This document shows positions 28,114-37,386 of a stretch of DNA of 64,000 nt, piece after piece. The translations under genes and the position numbers were made by a program. The stretch is from Hymenobacter chitinivorans DSM 11115 (GTDB lineage Bacteria; Bacteroidota; Bacteroidia; Cytophagales; Hymenobacteraceae). The notes under the pieces were generated by a model. The model was not told the DNA's origin, did no database searches, and saw only the letters and a program-made list of their open reading frames with translations. The stretch lies in contig NZ_PGFA01000003.1 of the NCBI RefSeq assembly GCF_002797555.1, forward strand, positions 496,001 to 560,000. Direction: 5' to 3'. Each line of letters begins with the position of its first letter. The first letter of the stretch is position 1.

Positions 28114-28752
28114 ATGATTGATATCGTATTTGACATTTCTCACCACAATCCGACGGTTGATTTCGTCTCGGCCGCGCAAGCCGGGATGGTGGGCGTCGTG
28201 CACAAGGCTACTGAAGGCCTGACCAATACAGATTTGCTCTATGCCGGGCGCAAGTCGGAGGCCCTGGCGGCGGGTCTGCTCTGGGGCGCTTACCACTTCG
28301 GGCACAACGACGATGGTGCCGCCCAGGCCAAATACTTCCTGGGTGTAGTGCAGCCCGGGCCCACCGACCTGCTGGTGCTAGACTTTGAGAGCAACGCTGG
28401 AATGACGACCGGCCAGGCGGAGGCCTTCGTGCAGTACGTATACCAGCAAACGGGCCGGTATCCGGGGCTCTACACCTCCACGGGCTATTTGCAGCAGCAA
28501 GGAGCTACCACAAGCCACAGCCTGCACAAGTGCTGGCTGTGGCTGGCTGAGTACAACAGCGTCATTAGTGCGCCGAAGTGCCCGCCCGGCTGGCCCAACC
28601 CCTGGACGATGTGGCAGTATACCGAGACGGGGGGCGTGCCGGGCGTAATCGGCAACTGCGACCGGGACCGGTTCAACGGTACTGCCGACCGGCTACGCCT
28701 GCTGTGGGGGGCTCCCGTGGTGACAGTTGCCGACCCGGTCCTCAAGGCTTGA
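28114..28752 (+). CDS. GH25 muramidase-like protein (copy 2)
   Basis: A 212-residue GH25 domain closely related to the copy at 20011. MIDIVFDISHHNPTVDF matches MIDAVVDVSHYQSTIDF; HKATEGLTNTDLLYAGRK, AAGLLWGAYHFGHNDDG, QPGPTDLLVLDFE (the DxE pair) and NCDRDRFNGTADRLRLLWG are shared. As in copy 1, there is no signal peptide or wall-binding domain. Two such genes, each next to a delta-60 T9SS gene, suggest duplication of a two-gene segment. The role may be wall remodelling, lysis of competitors after release, or an effector exported by a pathway not visible here. Confidence 0.88.
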   Translation: MIDIVFDISHHNPTVDFVSAAQAGMVGVVHKATEGLTNTDLLYAGRKSEALAAGLLWGAYHFGHNDDGAAQAKYFLGVVQPGPTDLLVLDFESNAGMTTGQAEAFVQYVYQQTGRYPGLYTSTGYLQQQGATTSHSLHKCWLWLAEYNSVISAPKCPPGWPNPWTMWQYTETGGVPGVIGNCDRDRFNGTADRLRLLWGAPVVTVADPVLKA

Positions 28753-28870
28753 AACCACCGTGGCAGCCAATGCGCAAAGGGCGCGTGGCTAATACCCGTC
28801 GGTCGGCTTGACCGGCCTGGCTTTCTGCATCGGTTGGCGGGCTTTGTGGCGCCTCGGCCTGCCCGCCCTG

Positions 28871-31270
28871 CTACAAAGCGGGCTTCACCTCGAGCGTTAT
28901 GGTCTGGCTGCCGGCTTGGCCCGCGCCAGATAGACCCTGCACCACCACCCGGTAGCGGCCGGGCTGGTCGCCGGTGTAAAACTCCAGCGGCGTGCTGCCC
29001 CCGCCGGTCGTGGTTACGGCCGGGTTCCAGTAGAGCAGGTGGCGCTGGTCGGGCAGGCGACTTTGCCGGGCCTGGGGCGTGTCGTAGCGCGGGGCGTAAA
29101 ACTCGCGCTGGCGCTGCACGCCTTCGTATTCCTGGAGCAGAGCCTTGGCATCGGGCTGGAAGCCGGCCAGGTCGCCGCCGTAGGTTGTAAAGCTTACAAT
29201 ACCGTTGTAGAGGGCCGGGCCCTGGAAAAAGCGGCTGTCGACGACTTCCAGCTTCTGCACCTTCAGCGGGTCGAGGGCCATAATCCGGTTGGCGTTGAAT
29301 ACCGGCACCCCGTCGAGCAGCACCAGCGGCGACTCTTCCAGCAGCACGCCCCGCTGCCGGTCCGTGACGATGAAGTGGAAACCATCCTTGCGCAGGCGCA
29401 CCGTCACGCCGGGCACATACTCGCGCAAGACTTCCTCCATGACCTTAAAGCGGGTGAAGTCGTCGAGGCGGTATTGCTCGTCGGCTTTGCCGTAAAAGGC
29501 CGTGCTATCGGTGGCCCTGGTGGCGTAAAGGCTATTAAACTTGCGGAAGTACGTGGCCTGAATCTGGGCCTGCTGGTGGCGCTGGGCAAACTCTGCCCGC
29601 CGCTGCACCGGGGCGGCAAAGGGCCGCCGGGGCAGGGCCGCAAACCGCGCAGAGTAGGGGTCCAGCAGCTCGAAGTGGTAGGTGCTATCCTGCTGGGTAT
29701 TGGTTTGCAGCACCACGTCGTGCAGGCCCGTCAAACTGGGTACTTCGAACACCACGCCTCCGTCGGGGCCGCTGCGGGCAGCCTGCAGCTGCACGATGCG
29801 GCTGGGGGAAGCCAAGTAGGCCAGAATGCCGGGCGCGGGCTGGTTGCTGCCGTTGCGCAGAATCCGGCCCCGCACCAGCTGGCCGTTGAGCTCGGGTGCA
29901 AACTCCAGCACCGGCGGGTGGCCCGTCTGCACCTCGTCCCAGCGGAAGCGGCTCCAGCCCTGGGTCAGCATCAGGTTGTCGGCGGCCAGCGCCACTTCCG
30001 GGCCGGGCGCAAAGTAATAGTCCGGGTTTTCGATGACGCCCTTCAGGTCGGCGGCCAGCCACAAGTAGCCGTTGATGCCGGCCGGAGTAGCCGCCGTGAG
30101 CGAGTCGAGGCGGTACACGGCCATCGACAGGCTGGCGGGCATGGGCCGGGAGCCGGCTGCCGTAGCCACCTGCAAACTCACCTTTTCGCGGGTTCCGTAC
30201 CGGGGCTTATCGGCGCTGGCCTGGATGGTCAGGGCTTCGGGCGCCTGGAAGTAAAGTCGCTCGGCCACGGGCTGGCTCTGGGCGTTGAAGACGGTAAAGT
30301 GCGTAATACCGGCCGGCAGGGTGCCGCGGCTGAGGCGGAAAACGGCCTGCCCCCCGGTGAGTGGCGCCCCGGCCGAAAAAGCCAGCTGCTGCCGGGCGTG
30401 GGCCAGCAGGTAGACCGGGCCGTTGCCGGCCCCACCCCGGGCCTGCACTACCACGCTCAGCTGGTCGGGGCTGCTGGCGTCGAGGCGGAGCACGTAGCCC
30501 TGCTCCTGCACGGCGGGCAGGCGGCGGGTCAGCACCCGTTTGTTGGGCAGCACCACGGTGGCGGTGTAGGCATTGCCGGCCGCGGCGGGAGTTAGCTCAA
30601 AGCTGCCCAGACCAAATTTGAGGGTGCTGAAGCTGGCCACGTTCCGGCCGGTGCCGTCCTGCACCCGACCCTGGGCCGCCACGCTCCGGCCGCTCTTGTC
30701 GGTTATCTTGAAACCCACGCGGCTAGTCAGGCCCTGTACCAGGTTGCCGCCCTCGGGGAAAAACTGCACGTCGTAGCTCGCCGAGTCCTGGCTGGGTACC
30801 GCCCCGGAAGCCAGAAAGGTATTGACGATGGTGACGGAGCTGTGGAAGTAGAAGTCGGGGCTGAAATTTTTCATCCAGTTGGTGTAGGCCCGCACCGTGT
30901 AGGTGCCCGAGGGTAGGGTGCCCGGCAGTTGAAAGGAGCCCTGCCCGGTAGCCTGCTGCAGAGCCACTTTGCCTTGCAGCACCGGCTGCCGGCTTTCGTC
31001 GAGCACCTCCACGTAGGCCACCGTGCTCATGGGCAAGGGCCGCTGCCGGGTGCCATCCACGGCGTACACCTTAAACCACATGGTTTCGCCGGTCAGGTAC
31101 AGGTGCCGGTCCAGGTGCAAAAACAGCTTTTCGGTCAGGTGCTGGGCCCGGTACCGCGCCAGTGGCCCGGTAATGCCCGGCAACGAGTCCGTTTGGGCTG
31201 CCGCGGGCCGGGCCAGGCCCAGCAGCAGGCTGCACAAGCTCAGCAGCACGTAGCGTGATTGTAGCGGCAT
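28871..31270 (-). CDS. MG2-domain / TonB-plug-like secreted protein
   Basis: A 799-residue exported protein; ATG 31270 begins the signal peptide (LLSLCSLLLGLARPAAAQ). The N-terminal region has the macroglobulin MG2 signature (EKLFLHLDRHLYLTGETMWFKVY). The central region is beta-rich with further MG-like repeats. The C-terminal part has a TonB-receptor plug-like domain (SPLVLLDGVPVFNANRIMAL, VQKLEVVDSRFFQGPALYNGIVSFTTY) without a barrel. It is the last gene of a five-gene operon after two DUF4249 lipoproteins and an STN-type TonB receptor. Such proteins accompany TonB receptors in Bacteroidota; the inferred role is as an accessory in binding or uptake. Confidence 0.8.
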   Translation of the reverse strand: MPLQSRYVLLSLCSLLLGLARPAAAQTDSLPGITGPLARYRAQHLTEKLFLHLDRHLYLTGETMWFKVYAVDGTRQRPLPMSTVAYVEVLDESRQPVLQGKVALQQATGQGSFQLPGTLPSGTYTVRAYTNWMKNFSPDFYFHSSVTIVNTFLASGAVPSQDSASYDVQFFPEGGNLVQGLTSRVGFKITDKSGRSVAAQGRVQDGTGRNVASFSTLKFGLGSFELTPAAAGNAYTATVVLPNKRVLTRRLPAVQEQGYVLRLDASSPDQLSVVVQARGGAGNGPVYLLAHARQQLAFSAGAPLTGGQAVFRLSRGTLPAGITHFTVFNAQSQPVAERLYFQAPEALTIQASADKPRYGTREKVSLQVATAAGSRPMPASLSMAVYRLDSLTAATPAGINGYLWLAADLKGVIENPDYYFAPGPEVALAADNLMLTQGWSRFRWDEVQTGHPPVLEFAPELNGQLVRGRILRNGSNQPAPGILAYLASPSRIVQLQAARSGPDGGVVFEVPSLTGLHDVVLQTNTQQDSTYHFELLDPYSARFAALPRRPFAAPVQRRAEFAQRHQQAQIQATYFRKFNSLYATRATDSTAFYGKADEQYRLDDFTRFKVMEEVLREYVPGVTVRLRKDGFHFIVTDRQRGVLLEESPLVLLDGVPVFNANRIMALDPLKVQKLEVVDSRFFQGPALYNGIVSFTTYGGDLAGFQPDAKALLQEYEGVQRQREFYAPRYDTPQARQSRLPDQRHLLYWNPAVTTTGGGSTPLEFYTGDQPGRYRVVVQGLSGAGQAGSQTITLEVKPAL

Positions 31271-31315
31271 AAGAATAAGAATACGGTCGAAAGTCATGGG
31301 GTAAGGAGCCGCTGA

Positions 31316-32512
31316 TTACCAGAAGGAGGGCTTCACATTGGTGCCGTGCACGCGGCAGTCCACGCACTCGGGTGTGTAGGCGGTGTAGGCGTCCACCCGG
31401 CCGTTGTGAATCAGGGGGGCAATGGGAATCCGGTAGCTGGCGTTGCCAAAGAACTCGGCAATGGTGTAGTCGCCGCGGAAAATCCAAAGGGTATCGGGGG
31501 CGGTGCAGGCCAGGTAGTTGGTATCCAGGAAGCGCCACTCGTCGGGCAGCTCGGGGCGGCTGATGAAGAGGCGCTTCTCGGTCATCGACGTTACGCCCAC
31601 AAAACCCAGCACGGGTTCGGTAGCGTCCTGCAGGCAGTGCACGTTGCCCTGCACCTGGCTGGGCAGCGGGTCGAAGGGCGTGCCCAGGGTTTCGGTATTC
31701 TTGCGCAGCGTTTCCCAGTACTGGTATTCTTCCTGACTCAGGGCGTACTGGTGGGCCAGAATGCTGTAGCGCAGCCGCAGCTTAATGGAGTTGCGCGGCA
31801 CCTGGGCCATGGGAAAGCCCCGCACCACGTCCTGGCTGAGACCCGTGGTGCTGTTGATGCGGATAACGCCGCCGGACTGGGTGTCCCAGCAGCTGTAGAT
31901 ATTCTCCTGGCGCGGACTAATGACCTGGTTGGCGTATTGTAGTTCGCTGTTGAAGGCGGAGGTAAAGGCCCAGGTTTCGTCGTATTCCCAGCGGTAAAAA
32001 CCGGTTTGGCCCGATTCGTCGTGGGTATCCACGTAAATGTCGACGCCGGCGTTATCGGCTTTCCAGCTGAGCTTGTCGATGGGTGGCGTGACTTTGGCCG
32101 CCGTCAGCGCAGAAGCGTAAGTGCGGCCCGCGCTGGTTTTGATGGTAAGCCGGTAATTGCGGCCCGGTACCAGCTGCTGGCTGGCCGATACGTAAGTGCC
32201 CGGCGCCGTTTCCGTGAGCAGGGCCCGCACGCTGGTAGCGTCTTCAATGGCTACCTGAGCCTTGGTTTCGACCACCGGCGCCGTGTTCTGGTTCAGGTTG
32301 GTGGAGCGCGAGAGTTTGATGGTCGTCGGGCCCTGGGTATTGATGAAGCCGTCGACGACCAGAAACTGGGTTTTGCTGCGCGGCACATCGGGCGAGTAGT
32401 CCTCAATGCAGCCGCTAAGCAGCCCTAGCAGCAGGGCTACGGCCCCCAGCAAGCCGCCCCGCCGGCTGGTTTGCCCGCGCGCTATTCGCAGAAGAGAAAA
32501 AGGAAATATCAT
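31316..32512 (-). CDS. DUF4249 lipoprotein (copy 2)
   Basis: A 398-residue lipoprotein; ATG 32512 begins the signal (LLGAVALLLGLLSGCIEDYSPD). It has the DUF4249 hallmarks SKTQFLVVDGFINTQGPTTIKLSRS, PGTYVSASQQLVPGRNYRL, YRWEYDETWAF and a C-terminal YTPECVDCRVHGTNVKPSFW. DUF4249 proteins are coupled to TonB receptors and presumably help capture or present the substrate at the outer membrane. It is a tandem duplicate of the gene at 32530, 17 bp upstream, with strong identity in the N-terminal third and at the end. The MG2/plug gene follows after 45 bp. Confidence 0.88.
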   Translation of the reverse strand: MIFPFSLLRIARGQTSRRGGLLGAVALLLGLLSGCIEDYSPDVPRSKTQFLVVDGFINTQGPTTIKLSRSTNLNQNTAPVVETKAQVAIEDATSVRALLTETAPGTYVSASQQLVPGRNYRLTIKTSAGRTYASALTAAKVTPPIDKLSWKADNAGVDIYVDTHDESGQTGFYRWEYDETWAFTSAFNSELQYANQVISPRQENIYSCWDTQSGGVIRINSTTGLSQDVVRGFPMAQVPRNSIKLRLRYSILAHQYALSQEEYQYWETLRKNTETLGTPFDPLPSQVQGNVHCLQDATEPVLGFVGVTSMTEKRLFISRPELPDEWRFLDTNYLACTAPDTLWIFRGDYTIAEFFGNASYRIPIAPLIHNGRVDAYTAYTPECVDCRVHGTNVKPSFW

Positions 32513-32529
32513 CAGGTCGGAGGTTGCTG

Positions 32530-33669
32530 TTACCAAAAGGAGGGTTTCACGTTGGTGCCGTGCACCCGGCAGTCTACACAATCAGTGGTGCTGCCGGAGA
32601 AGGACGTCTTGCCGCGCACGTAGGCAATGGGGGTGCGCTTAATAAAGGAGAAGTAGCCGAAGATTTCGTCTTTGGTTAAAAGAGTGGTGTCGGCCAGATA
32701 CTGGCAGCCGAGGTAGTTGCTATCCAGAAAAGTCCAGTCGGCGGGCAGCTCATTGTTGTTGACGAAGAGGCGCTTTTCGACCAGGGACGTTGCGCCCACA
32801 AAGCCCAGCACGGGCTCGGTGGCGTCCTGCAGGCAATGCACGTTGCCCTGCACCTGGCTCGGCAGCGGGTCGAAAGGGGTACCCAGGGTTTCGGTGTTTT
32901 TCTTCAGGGTCTCCCAGTACTTATATTCCTCCTGGCTCAGGGCGTACTGCCGGGCCCGCAGGCTGTAGCGAAACCGCAGCTTGATGGAGTTCCGCGGCAC
33001 GCGGGTCAGCGGAAAGTCGGTTACCGCATCCTGGGTCAGGCCGGTAGTCGTCCCCACCTGGATGATTTCGGGGTTTTCAGTTCCCCAGCACTCGTAGATG
33101 TTGTCTTTGCGCGGCCTGATTTCGCCGTCCACGTATTCCAGCTCGCTATTGTAGGCCGACAAGAAAAACCAGGTTTCGTCGTAAATCCAGCGGTAGTAGC
33201 CCGTAGCGCCGGCGGGGTCGTGGGTGTTGACGTAGAGCTGCACGCCGGCGTCGCTGGCTTTCCAGGTAATGGCGTCGATGGGCGGAGTGACCTTAGCGGC
33301 CGTAAAGGCCGAGACGTACTGGCGGCCCGCACCGGTTTTGATGGTAAGCCGGTAATTGCGGCCCGGTACCAGCTGCTGGTCGGCCGACACGTAGGTGCCC
33401 GGCACGGTTTCTTTCAGCGGAGTGCGGTTGCCGGCCGCGTCTTCGATGCTGACCTGGGCCAGCCTTTCCACCACCGGCCCGCCAGTCTGAGCCAGGTTGG
33501 CCGAGCGGGAGAGCTTAATCGTCGTCGGGCCCTGGGTGTTAATAAAGCCGTCGACGACCAGAAACTGCGTCTTGCTGCTCTTCACCTCGGGTGTGTAGTC
33601 CTCGATGCAGCCGCTGAGCATCGCCAGCAGCGCACTTGCTTGGAGCAGATAAAGCACCGGTCGTAGCAT
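32530..33669 (-). CDS. DUF4249 lipoprotein (copy 1)
   Basis: A 379-residue lipoprotein. ATG 33669 is used (MLRPVLYLLQASALLAMLSGCIEDYTPE); the codon at 33675 is TTG. It shares with its downstream copy the block SKTQFLVVDGFINTQGPTTIKLSRS, the TYVSADQQLVPGRNYRLTIK block, WYYRWIYDETW-type residues and the ending DCVDCRVHGTNVKPSFW with a CxxC pair. The gene starts 11 bp after the stop of the TonB receptor, so the two are translated from one message. Sequence differences are concentrated in the middle third, the likely substrate-facing part. Confidence 0.88.
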   Translation of the reverse strand: MLRPVLYLLQASALLAMLSGCIEDYTPEVKSSKTQFLVVDGFINTQGPTTIKLSRSANLAQTGGPVVERLAQVSIEDAAGNRTPLKETVPGTYVSADQQLVPGRNYRLTIKTGAGRQYVSAFTAAKVTPPIDAITWKASDAGVQLYVNTHDPAGATGYYRWIYDETWFFLSAYNSELEYVDGEIRPRKDNIYECWGTENPEIIQVGTTTGLTQDAVTDFPLTRVPRNSIKLRFRYSLRARQYALSQEEYKYWETLKKNTETLGTPFDPLPSQVQGNVHCLQDATEPVLGFVGATSLVEKRLFVNNNELPADWTFLDSNYLGCQYLADTTLLTKDEIFGYFSFIKRTPIAYVRGKTSFSGSTTDCVDCRVHGTNVKPSFW

Positions 33670-33680
33670 CGCCAATCGGG

Positions 33681-36455
33681 TTAAAACTTGATGTTGTAGG
33701 TAACCGTCGGGATGGGCTGAGCGAAGATGGACAGCTTGTAGCCCTTGATCTGCCCGTTCACCGACTTGAAATAGATGGAATACGGGTTGTGGCGGCCGGT
33801 CAGGTTGTAGACGCCCACCGTCCAGGAGCTGTGGAAAGGCTTGTGCACCTTGTGGTTGCCTTCCAGGTTCATGGCCAAGTCGGCCCGGTAGTAGTCGGGC
33901 ACGCGGTAGGCGTTGCGCTCCGAGTAATACACCCGCGTGGAGGTCCCGATGTAGTACTTCACCAGGGGCAGGGTAATGGGCCGGCCGGTGCTGTAGGTAA
34001 AGTTCAGGGACGTGCTGATGCGGCGACTGAAGCGGTAGTTGCTAATCAGGGTCACGTCGTGGGGCTTGTCGAAGTTGCTGGGGTAAAAATTGCCGCCGTT
34101 AATCATGTCGGAAGTCGTGGCAATGTTGACCTGCACCAGGGAGCGGGAGTAAGTGTAGCTCACCCAGCCGTTGATTTTGCCGGTGAGCTTTTTCACCATC
34201 ACCTCCACGCCATAGGCCTTGCCCTCGGCATTCACGATGTCGGTTTCGATGTGGCGGTTGAGCAGCAGCGTGGCTCCGCTCTTGTAGTCCACAAAGTCGT
34301 GCATGGACTTGTAGTAAGTCTCCACCGACGTCTCAATCGTGTTGCTCTTGAAATTGCGGTAGAAGCCGATGGAGTACTGGTCGCCCACCTGGGGCCGGAT
34401 GTTGGAGTCGCTGAGCTTCCAGATGTCGGTCGGCGACATCGAGGCCGTGTTCGAGAGCATGTGGATGTACTGCCGGGTGCGGTTGTAGCTGGCCTTCACC
34501 GAGGAGTTGTCCGACAGGGCAAAGCGGGCGGAGAGCCGGTACTCGGGGCCGTGGTAGGTGGCCAGTACCTGGTTTTTGGCGTATGTCACCGTGTCCCGAA
34601 TCGTGCTTTCCGACTTCGACAGGCCCGGGGCGTACTGGTACACCTGCCGCGGCCCCAGGGCGTTGAAGAAGGAGTAGCGCAGCCCCACCGACACCGACAG
34701 GCGGGAGCTCAAATCAATGCGGTCCGATACGTAAAGGGCGCTTTCCAGGGCCCGCTCGTCGTCCAGCAGCTTGGGCACCACCAGCGACTCGGCGCCCTCC
34801 GGCCGGAGGCTGCCTGGGGCCACGTTGTAGAGCAGAGTGCTGGCCCCGAAGTCGATGGTGTGACGGGTGTTGGGGAAAAAGCTGAAGTCGGCCTGGGCAG
34901 TGCCCTGATTGATGCGGTAGCGCAGCTGCGAGGCCGTGCTCGGGTTCAGCTCACTGGTCACGTCGTAGCCGTAGTGCGAGTAGCTGCCGCTGAGCACACC
35001 GTAGAGCTTGTTGCTGAAGTTGTGCCGCCATTTCAGGCTGCCGCTGCGGTTCACGTAGCGGTAGGCCGTGTCGGAGGCCAGCTGAAACCGGTCGTTGCTA
35101 AGGTAGCCGGTGGCGTAAATCGTGTTGTTCTCGTTGATTTCGTGGCTGATGTGGGCACTCACGTCGTAGAAGCCCGCCGAGCTTTGCTTGAAACTCTCAC
35201 TGGGCAGCAGGTGCAGAATCCAGTCGGAATAGCTGCTGCGGCCACTGATGATAAACGAGCTTTTGTCCTTGATGATGGGCCCTTCCAGGGTAAGGCGGCT
35301 GGTGAGCGGCCCAATGCCGGCCGAGCCCGAGAGTTTCTTCTTGTTGCCGTCGCGGGTGGTAATGTCGAGCACCGAGGACAGGCGGCCGCCGTACTTGGCC
35401 GGAATGGCGCTTTTGTAGAGCTCCACGCTCTTGATAATATCGGGGTTGAAGGCCGAAAAGAAGCCGAACAGGTGGCTGGGATTATACACCGTGGCGTTGT
35501 TGAACAGAATCAGGTTCTGGTCGGCCGAGCCCCCGCGCACGTTCAGCCCGGTGCTGCCCTCGCCCACCGATTTCACCCCGGGCAAGGTCAGCACCACCCG
35601 CAGAATATCGGTTTCGCCAAAGGCCGTGGGTACCTGCTTCATCGTGCGGATATCGAGCTTTTCCAGGCCCATCTGCATTCCCGACACGTTCTTGTCCTTC
35701 TCGCCCTCGATGACGACTTCTTTGAGGGTCGTAATATCTTCCTCCACCTCAATTTCAAGGCTGCCATTGGCCCGCAGCTGCACCTGGCGGCGGGTGTTCT
35801 TGATGCCGATGCCGCGTACCCGCAACTCGTGGCGGCCGGTGGGCAGGGTCAAGGAGAAAAAGCCGAACTGGTCGGTGCTGGTCCCAATCTTGGAAGCCTC
35901 GCTGTAAATGGTGGCCCCAATCACCGGCTCCCCCGATTTCAGCTCCCGGATGTGTCCCGCCAGCGTAGCTTTGCCGCCGGCCGCTTCCCCCCGCCCGATT
36001 TCGTACACCTTCAGCTCCGATACGCTGCCCCGGGTCTTGGCCGGCGCCGCGCCCGGCACGGACTCCGCCGCCGTGGGCGCCGCCGTAACGAGTACGAAGC
36101 TGCGGGGCTCAAAAAACGCGTCGGGCAGGGAAAGCGGCAGTGCCGCCCCCACCGTAACGTAGACGTGGTTGAGCGAGTCGAGGGCGAAGTGCAGGCGGGT
36201 GTGCTGCCCGACCAGCGCCAATACGTCCTTTAGGGGCTGGTTTTGTACCTGCAGGGTTATTTTCACGCTGTCGAGGGCGGCCGGGTCGAAGAAGAACCGG
36301 GCCGGGGTCTGGGCCTCCACGGCCCGGGCAAACTCCTCGAAGGACAGGGCGCTGAAGGTGCCGCTCACCATCGGCCCGGGCGCCTGCTGGGCCACTGCGG
36401 GCCCCGCCAGCACTACGCAAACCAGTAAGAGCCATAGTCGGGTAAAATGTATCAT
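33681..36455 (-). CDS. TonB-dependent receptor with STN and carboxypeptidase-like domains
   Basis: A 924-residue outer-membrane receptor. Order: signal peptide (LLLVCVVLAGPAVAQ), STN domain (about 30-105: SFEEFARAVEAQTPARFFFD, QPLKDVLALVGQHTRLHF), CarboxypepD-regulatory-like domain (about 165-240: HIRELKSGEPVIGATIYSEA), plug (about 265-385: ILRVVLTLPGVKSVGEGSTGL, NVRGGSADQNLILFNNATVY) and a 22-strand-type barrel ending TVTYNIKF. It imports an unknown ligand using TonB energy. STN domains usually contact an anti-sigma factor, but no FecI/FecR pair is present here. The ligand is not identifiable. Confidence 0.92.
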   Translation of the reverse strand: MIHFTRLWLLLVCVVLAGPAVAQQAPGPMVSGTFSALSFEEFARAVEAQTPARFFFDPAALDSVKITLQVQNQPLKDVLALVGQHTRLHFALDSLNHVYVTVGAALPLSLPDAFFEPRSFVLVTAAPTAAESVPGAAPAKTRGSVSELKVYEIGRGEAAGGKATLAGHIRELKSGEPVIGATIYSEASKIGTSTDQFGFFSLTLPTGRHELRVRGIGIKNTRRQVQLRANGSLEIEVEEDITTLKEVVIEGEKDKNVSGMQMGLEKLDIRTMKQVPTAFGETDILRVVLTLPGVKSVGEGSTGLNVRGGSADQNLILFNNATVYNPSHLFGFFSAFNPDIIKSVELYKSAIPAKYGGRLSSVLDITTRDGNKKKLSGSAGIGPLTSRLTLEGPIIKDKSSFIISGRSSYSDWILHLLPSESFKQSSAGFYDVSAHISHEINENNTIYATGYLSNDRFQLASDTAYRYVNRSGSLKWRHNFSNKLYGVLSGSYSHYGYDVTSELNPSTASQLRYRINQGTAQADFSFFPNTRHTIDFGASTLLYNVAPGSLRPEGAESLVVPKLLDDERALESALYVSDRIDLSSRLSVSVGLRYSFFNALGPRQVYQYAPGLSKSESTIRDTVTYAKNQVLATYHGPEYRLSARFALSDNSSVKASYNRTRQYIHMLSNTASMSPTDIWKLSDSNIRPQVGDQYSIGFYRNFKSNTIETSVETYYKSMHDFVDYKSGATLLLNRHIETDIVNAEGKAYGVEVMVKKLTGKINGWVSYTYSRSLVQVNIATTSDMINGGNFYPSNFDKPHDVTLISNYRFSRRISTSLNFTYSTGRPITLPLVKYYIGTSTRVYYSERNAYRVPDYYRADLAMNLEGNHKVHKPFHSSWTVGVYNLTGRHNPYSIYFKSVNGQIKGYKLSIFAQPIPTVTYNIKF

Positions 36456-36495
36456 TCAGTCTGGTAAAAACCTGATTTATAACGGGTAAGTAAGG

Positions 36496-37275
36496 CTAGT
36501 GGCCGGCCGCTGGGGCAGTGGGCGGGCCCAGACTGAGGCCGTAGCCCAGGAGCTGCAGCAGGTCGGTTTCCCGGGTTTCGGGCTTAAACTTCAGCCCCTG
36601 CGTCTGGGCGTATTTCTGCAAAGCCTTTTTCTGGGGCTCAAATAGGCGCACCACCGAGGCCTTGCCGCTGAGCGGATAATAAGCCGAGCCCAACTGCAGG
36701 AAATACCGGTCGGCCACGCTGAAATAGGCAATCAGCGTCTGGCTGACGGCCTGTTCCTGCAGCCGTTTGATGCGTTTGACCAGAAACCGCACGTTGCTCG
36801 TATCCAGCATCACGTCGTAAAAGCCCGGGCTCAGTGGCTGGCCAGCCACTTGCTCGGTATTGAGCCGCACGAAGGAGTGGCCCTGCAGCGAAAACGCCTG
36901 CACCTTCTCCCCGACGAGCTTCAGGGCAAAAGGAGTGTTGGGCTTGCGCACAATCAGCTGGTCGAAGCGCAGGTCGTACTGCACCGGCACGGCCGCGAAT
37001 TGGTAGCCATTGTAGGTCACTGTACTCGGCTGCTGCTCGGGGTTGCCGAAAAACTGGTTACCCTGTACCGCAGCATAGGAGCGGGTATAATCCACGTACT
37101 CGGCGCCGGTCAGGGGCCGGAGCTGCCCACTCACGGCCTCGTAGCGCTGCTGGGCCTGGGTCACGGCGGTGGCCAGAAAAGCCGTGTCGGCAGCGGCCGT
37201 CGTTTGGGCCCGGCCGGCCGCGGCGGGCAGTAGCAGGACCAGCAATATGACGTAACGGAAAGTAACGATTGACAT
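36496..37275 (-). CDS. Secreted protein of unknown function, first gene of TonB operon
   Basis: A 259-residue exported protein (signal YVILLVLLLPAAAGRAQT). The mature part has no family I recognise. It contains LTGAEYVDYTRSYAAVQGNQFF, a beta-rich middle (YNGYQFAAVPVQYDLRFDQL, VQAFSLQGHSFVRLN) and SVADRYFLQLGSAYYPLSGK. It lies 40 bp upstream of the TonB receptor on the same strand, so it is the probable first gene of the operon and may be a periplasmic or surface partner of the receptor. A start at ATG 37275 is supported by the signal peptide. Confidence 0.7.
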   Translation of the reverse strand: MSIVTFRYVILLVLLLPAAAGRAQTTAAADTAFLATAVTQAQQRYEAVSGQLRPLTGAEYVDYTRSYAAVQGNQFFGNPEQQPSTVTYNGYQFAAVPVQYDLRFDQLIVRKPNTPFALKLVGEKVQAFSLQGHSFVRLNTEQVAGQPLSPGFYDVMLDTSNVRFLVKRIKRLQEQAVSQTLIAYFSVADRYFLQLGSAYYPLSGKASVVRLFEPQKKALQKYAQTQGLKFKPETRETDLLQLLGYGLSLGPPTAPAAGH

Positions 37276-37386
37276 ACGCTTAAACTTACTGCTCTATAAT
37301 TTGGGCAAGGTAATCAGGAATTTATACAGTTCTTCGGATACTCCGGCCCGCTAACACTTGACCACCAGGAAGCGTACTGGGGTTGC

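Noticed and set aside
33636..36233. 865-codon plus-strand ORF antisense to the TonB receptor
   Set aside because: Val/Gly/His-rich shadow translation typical of antisense to a GC-rich gene.
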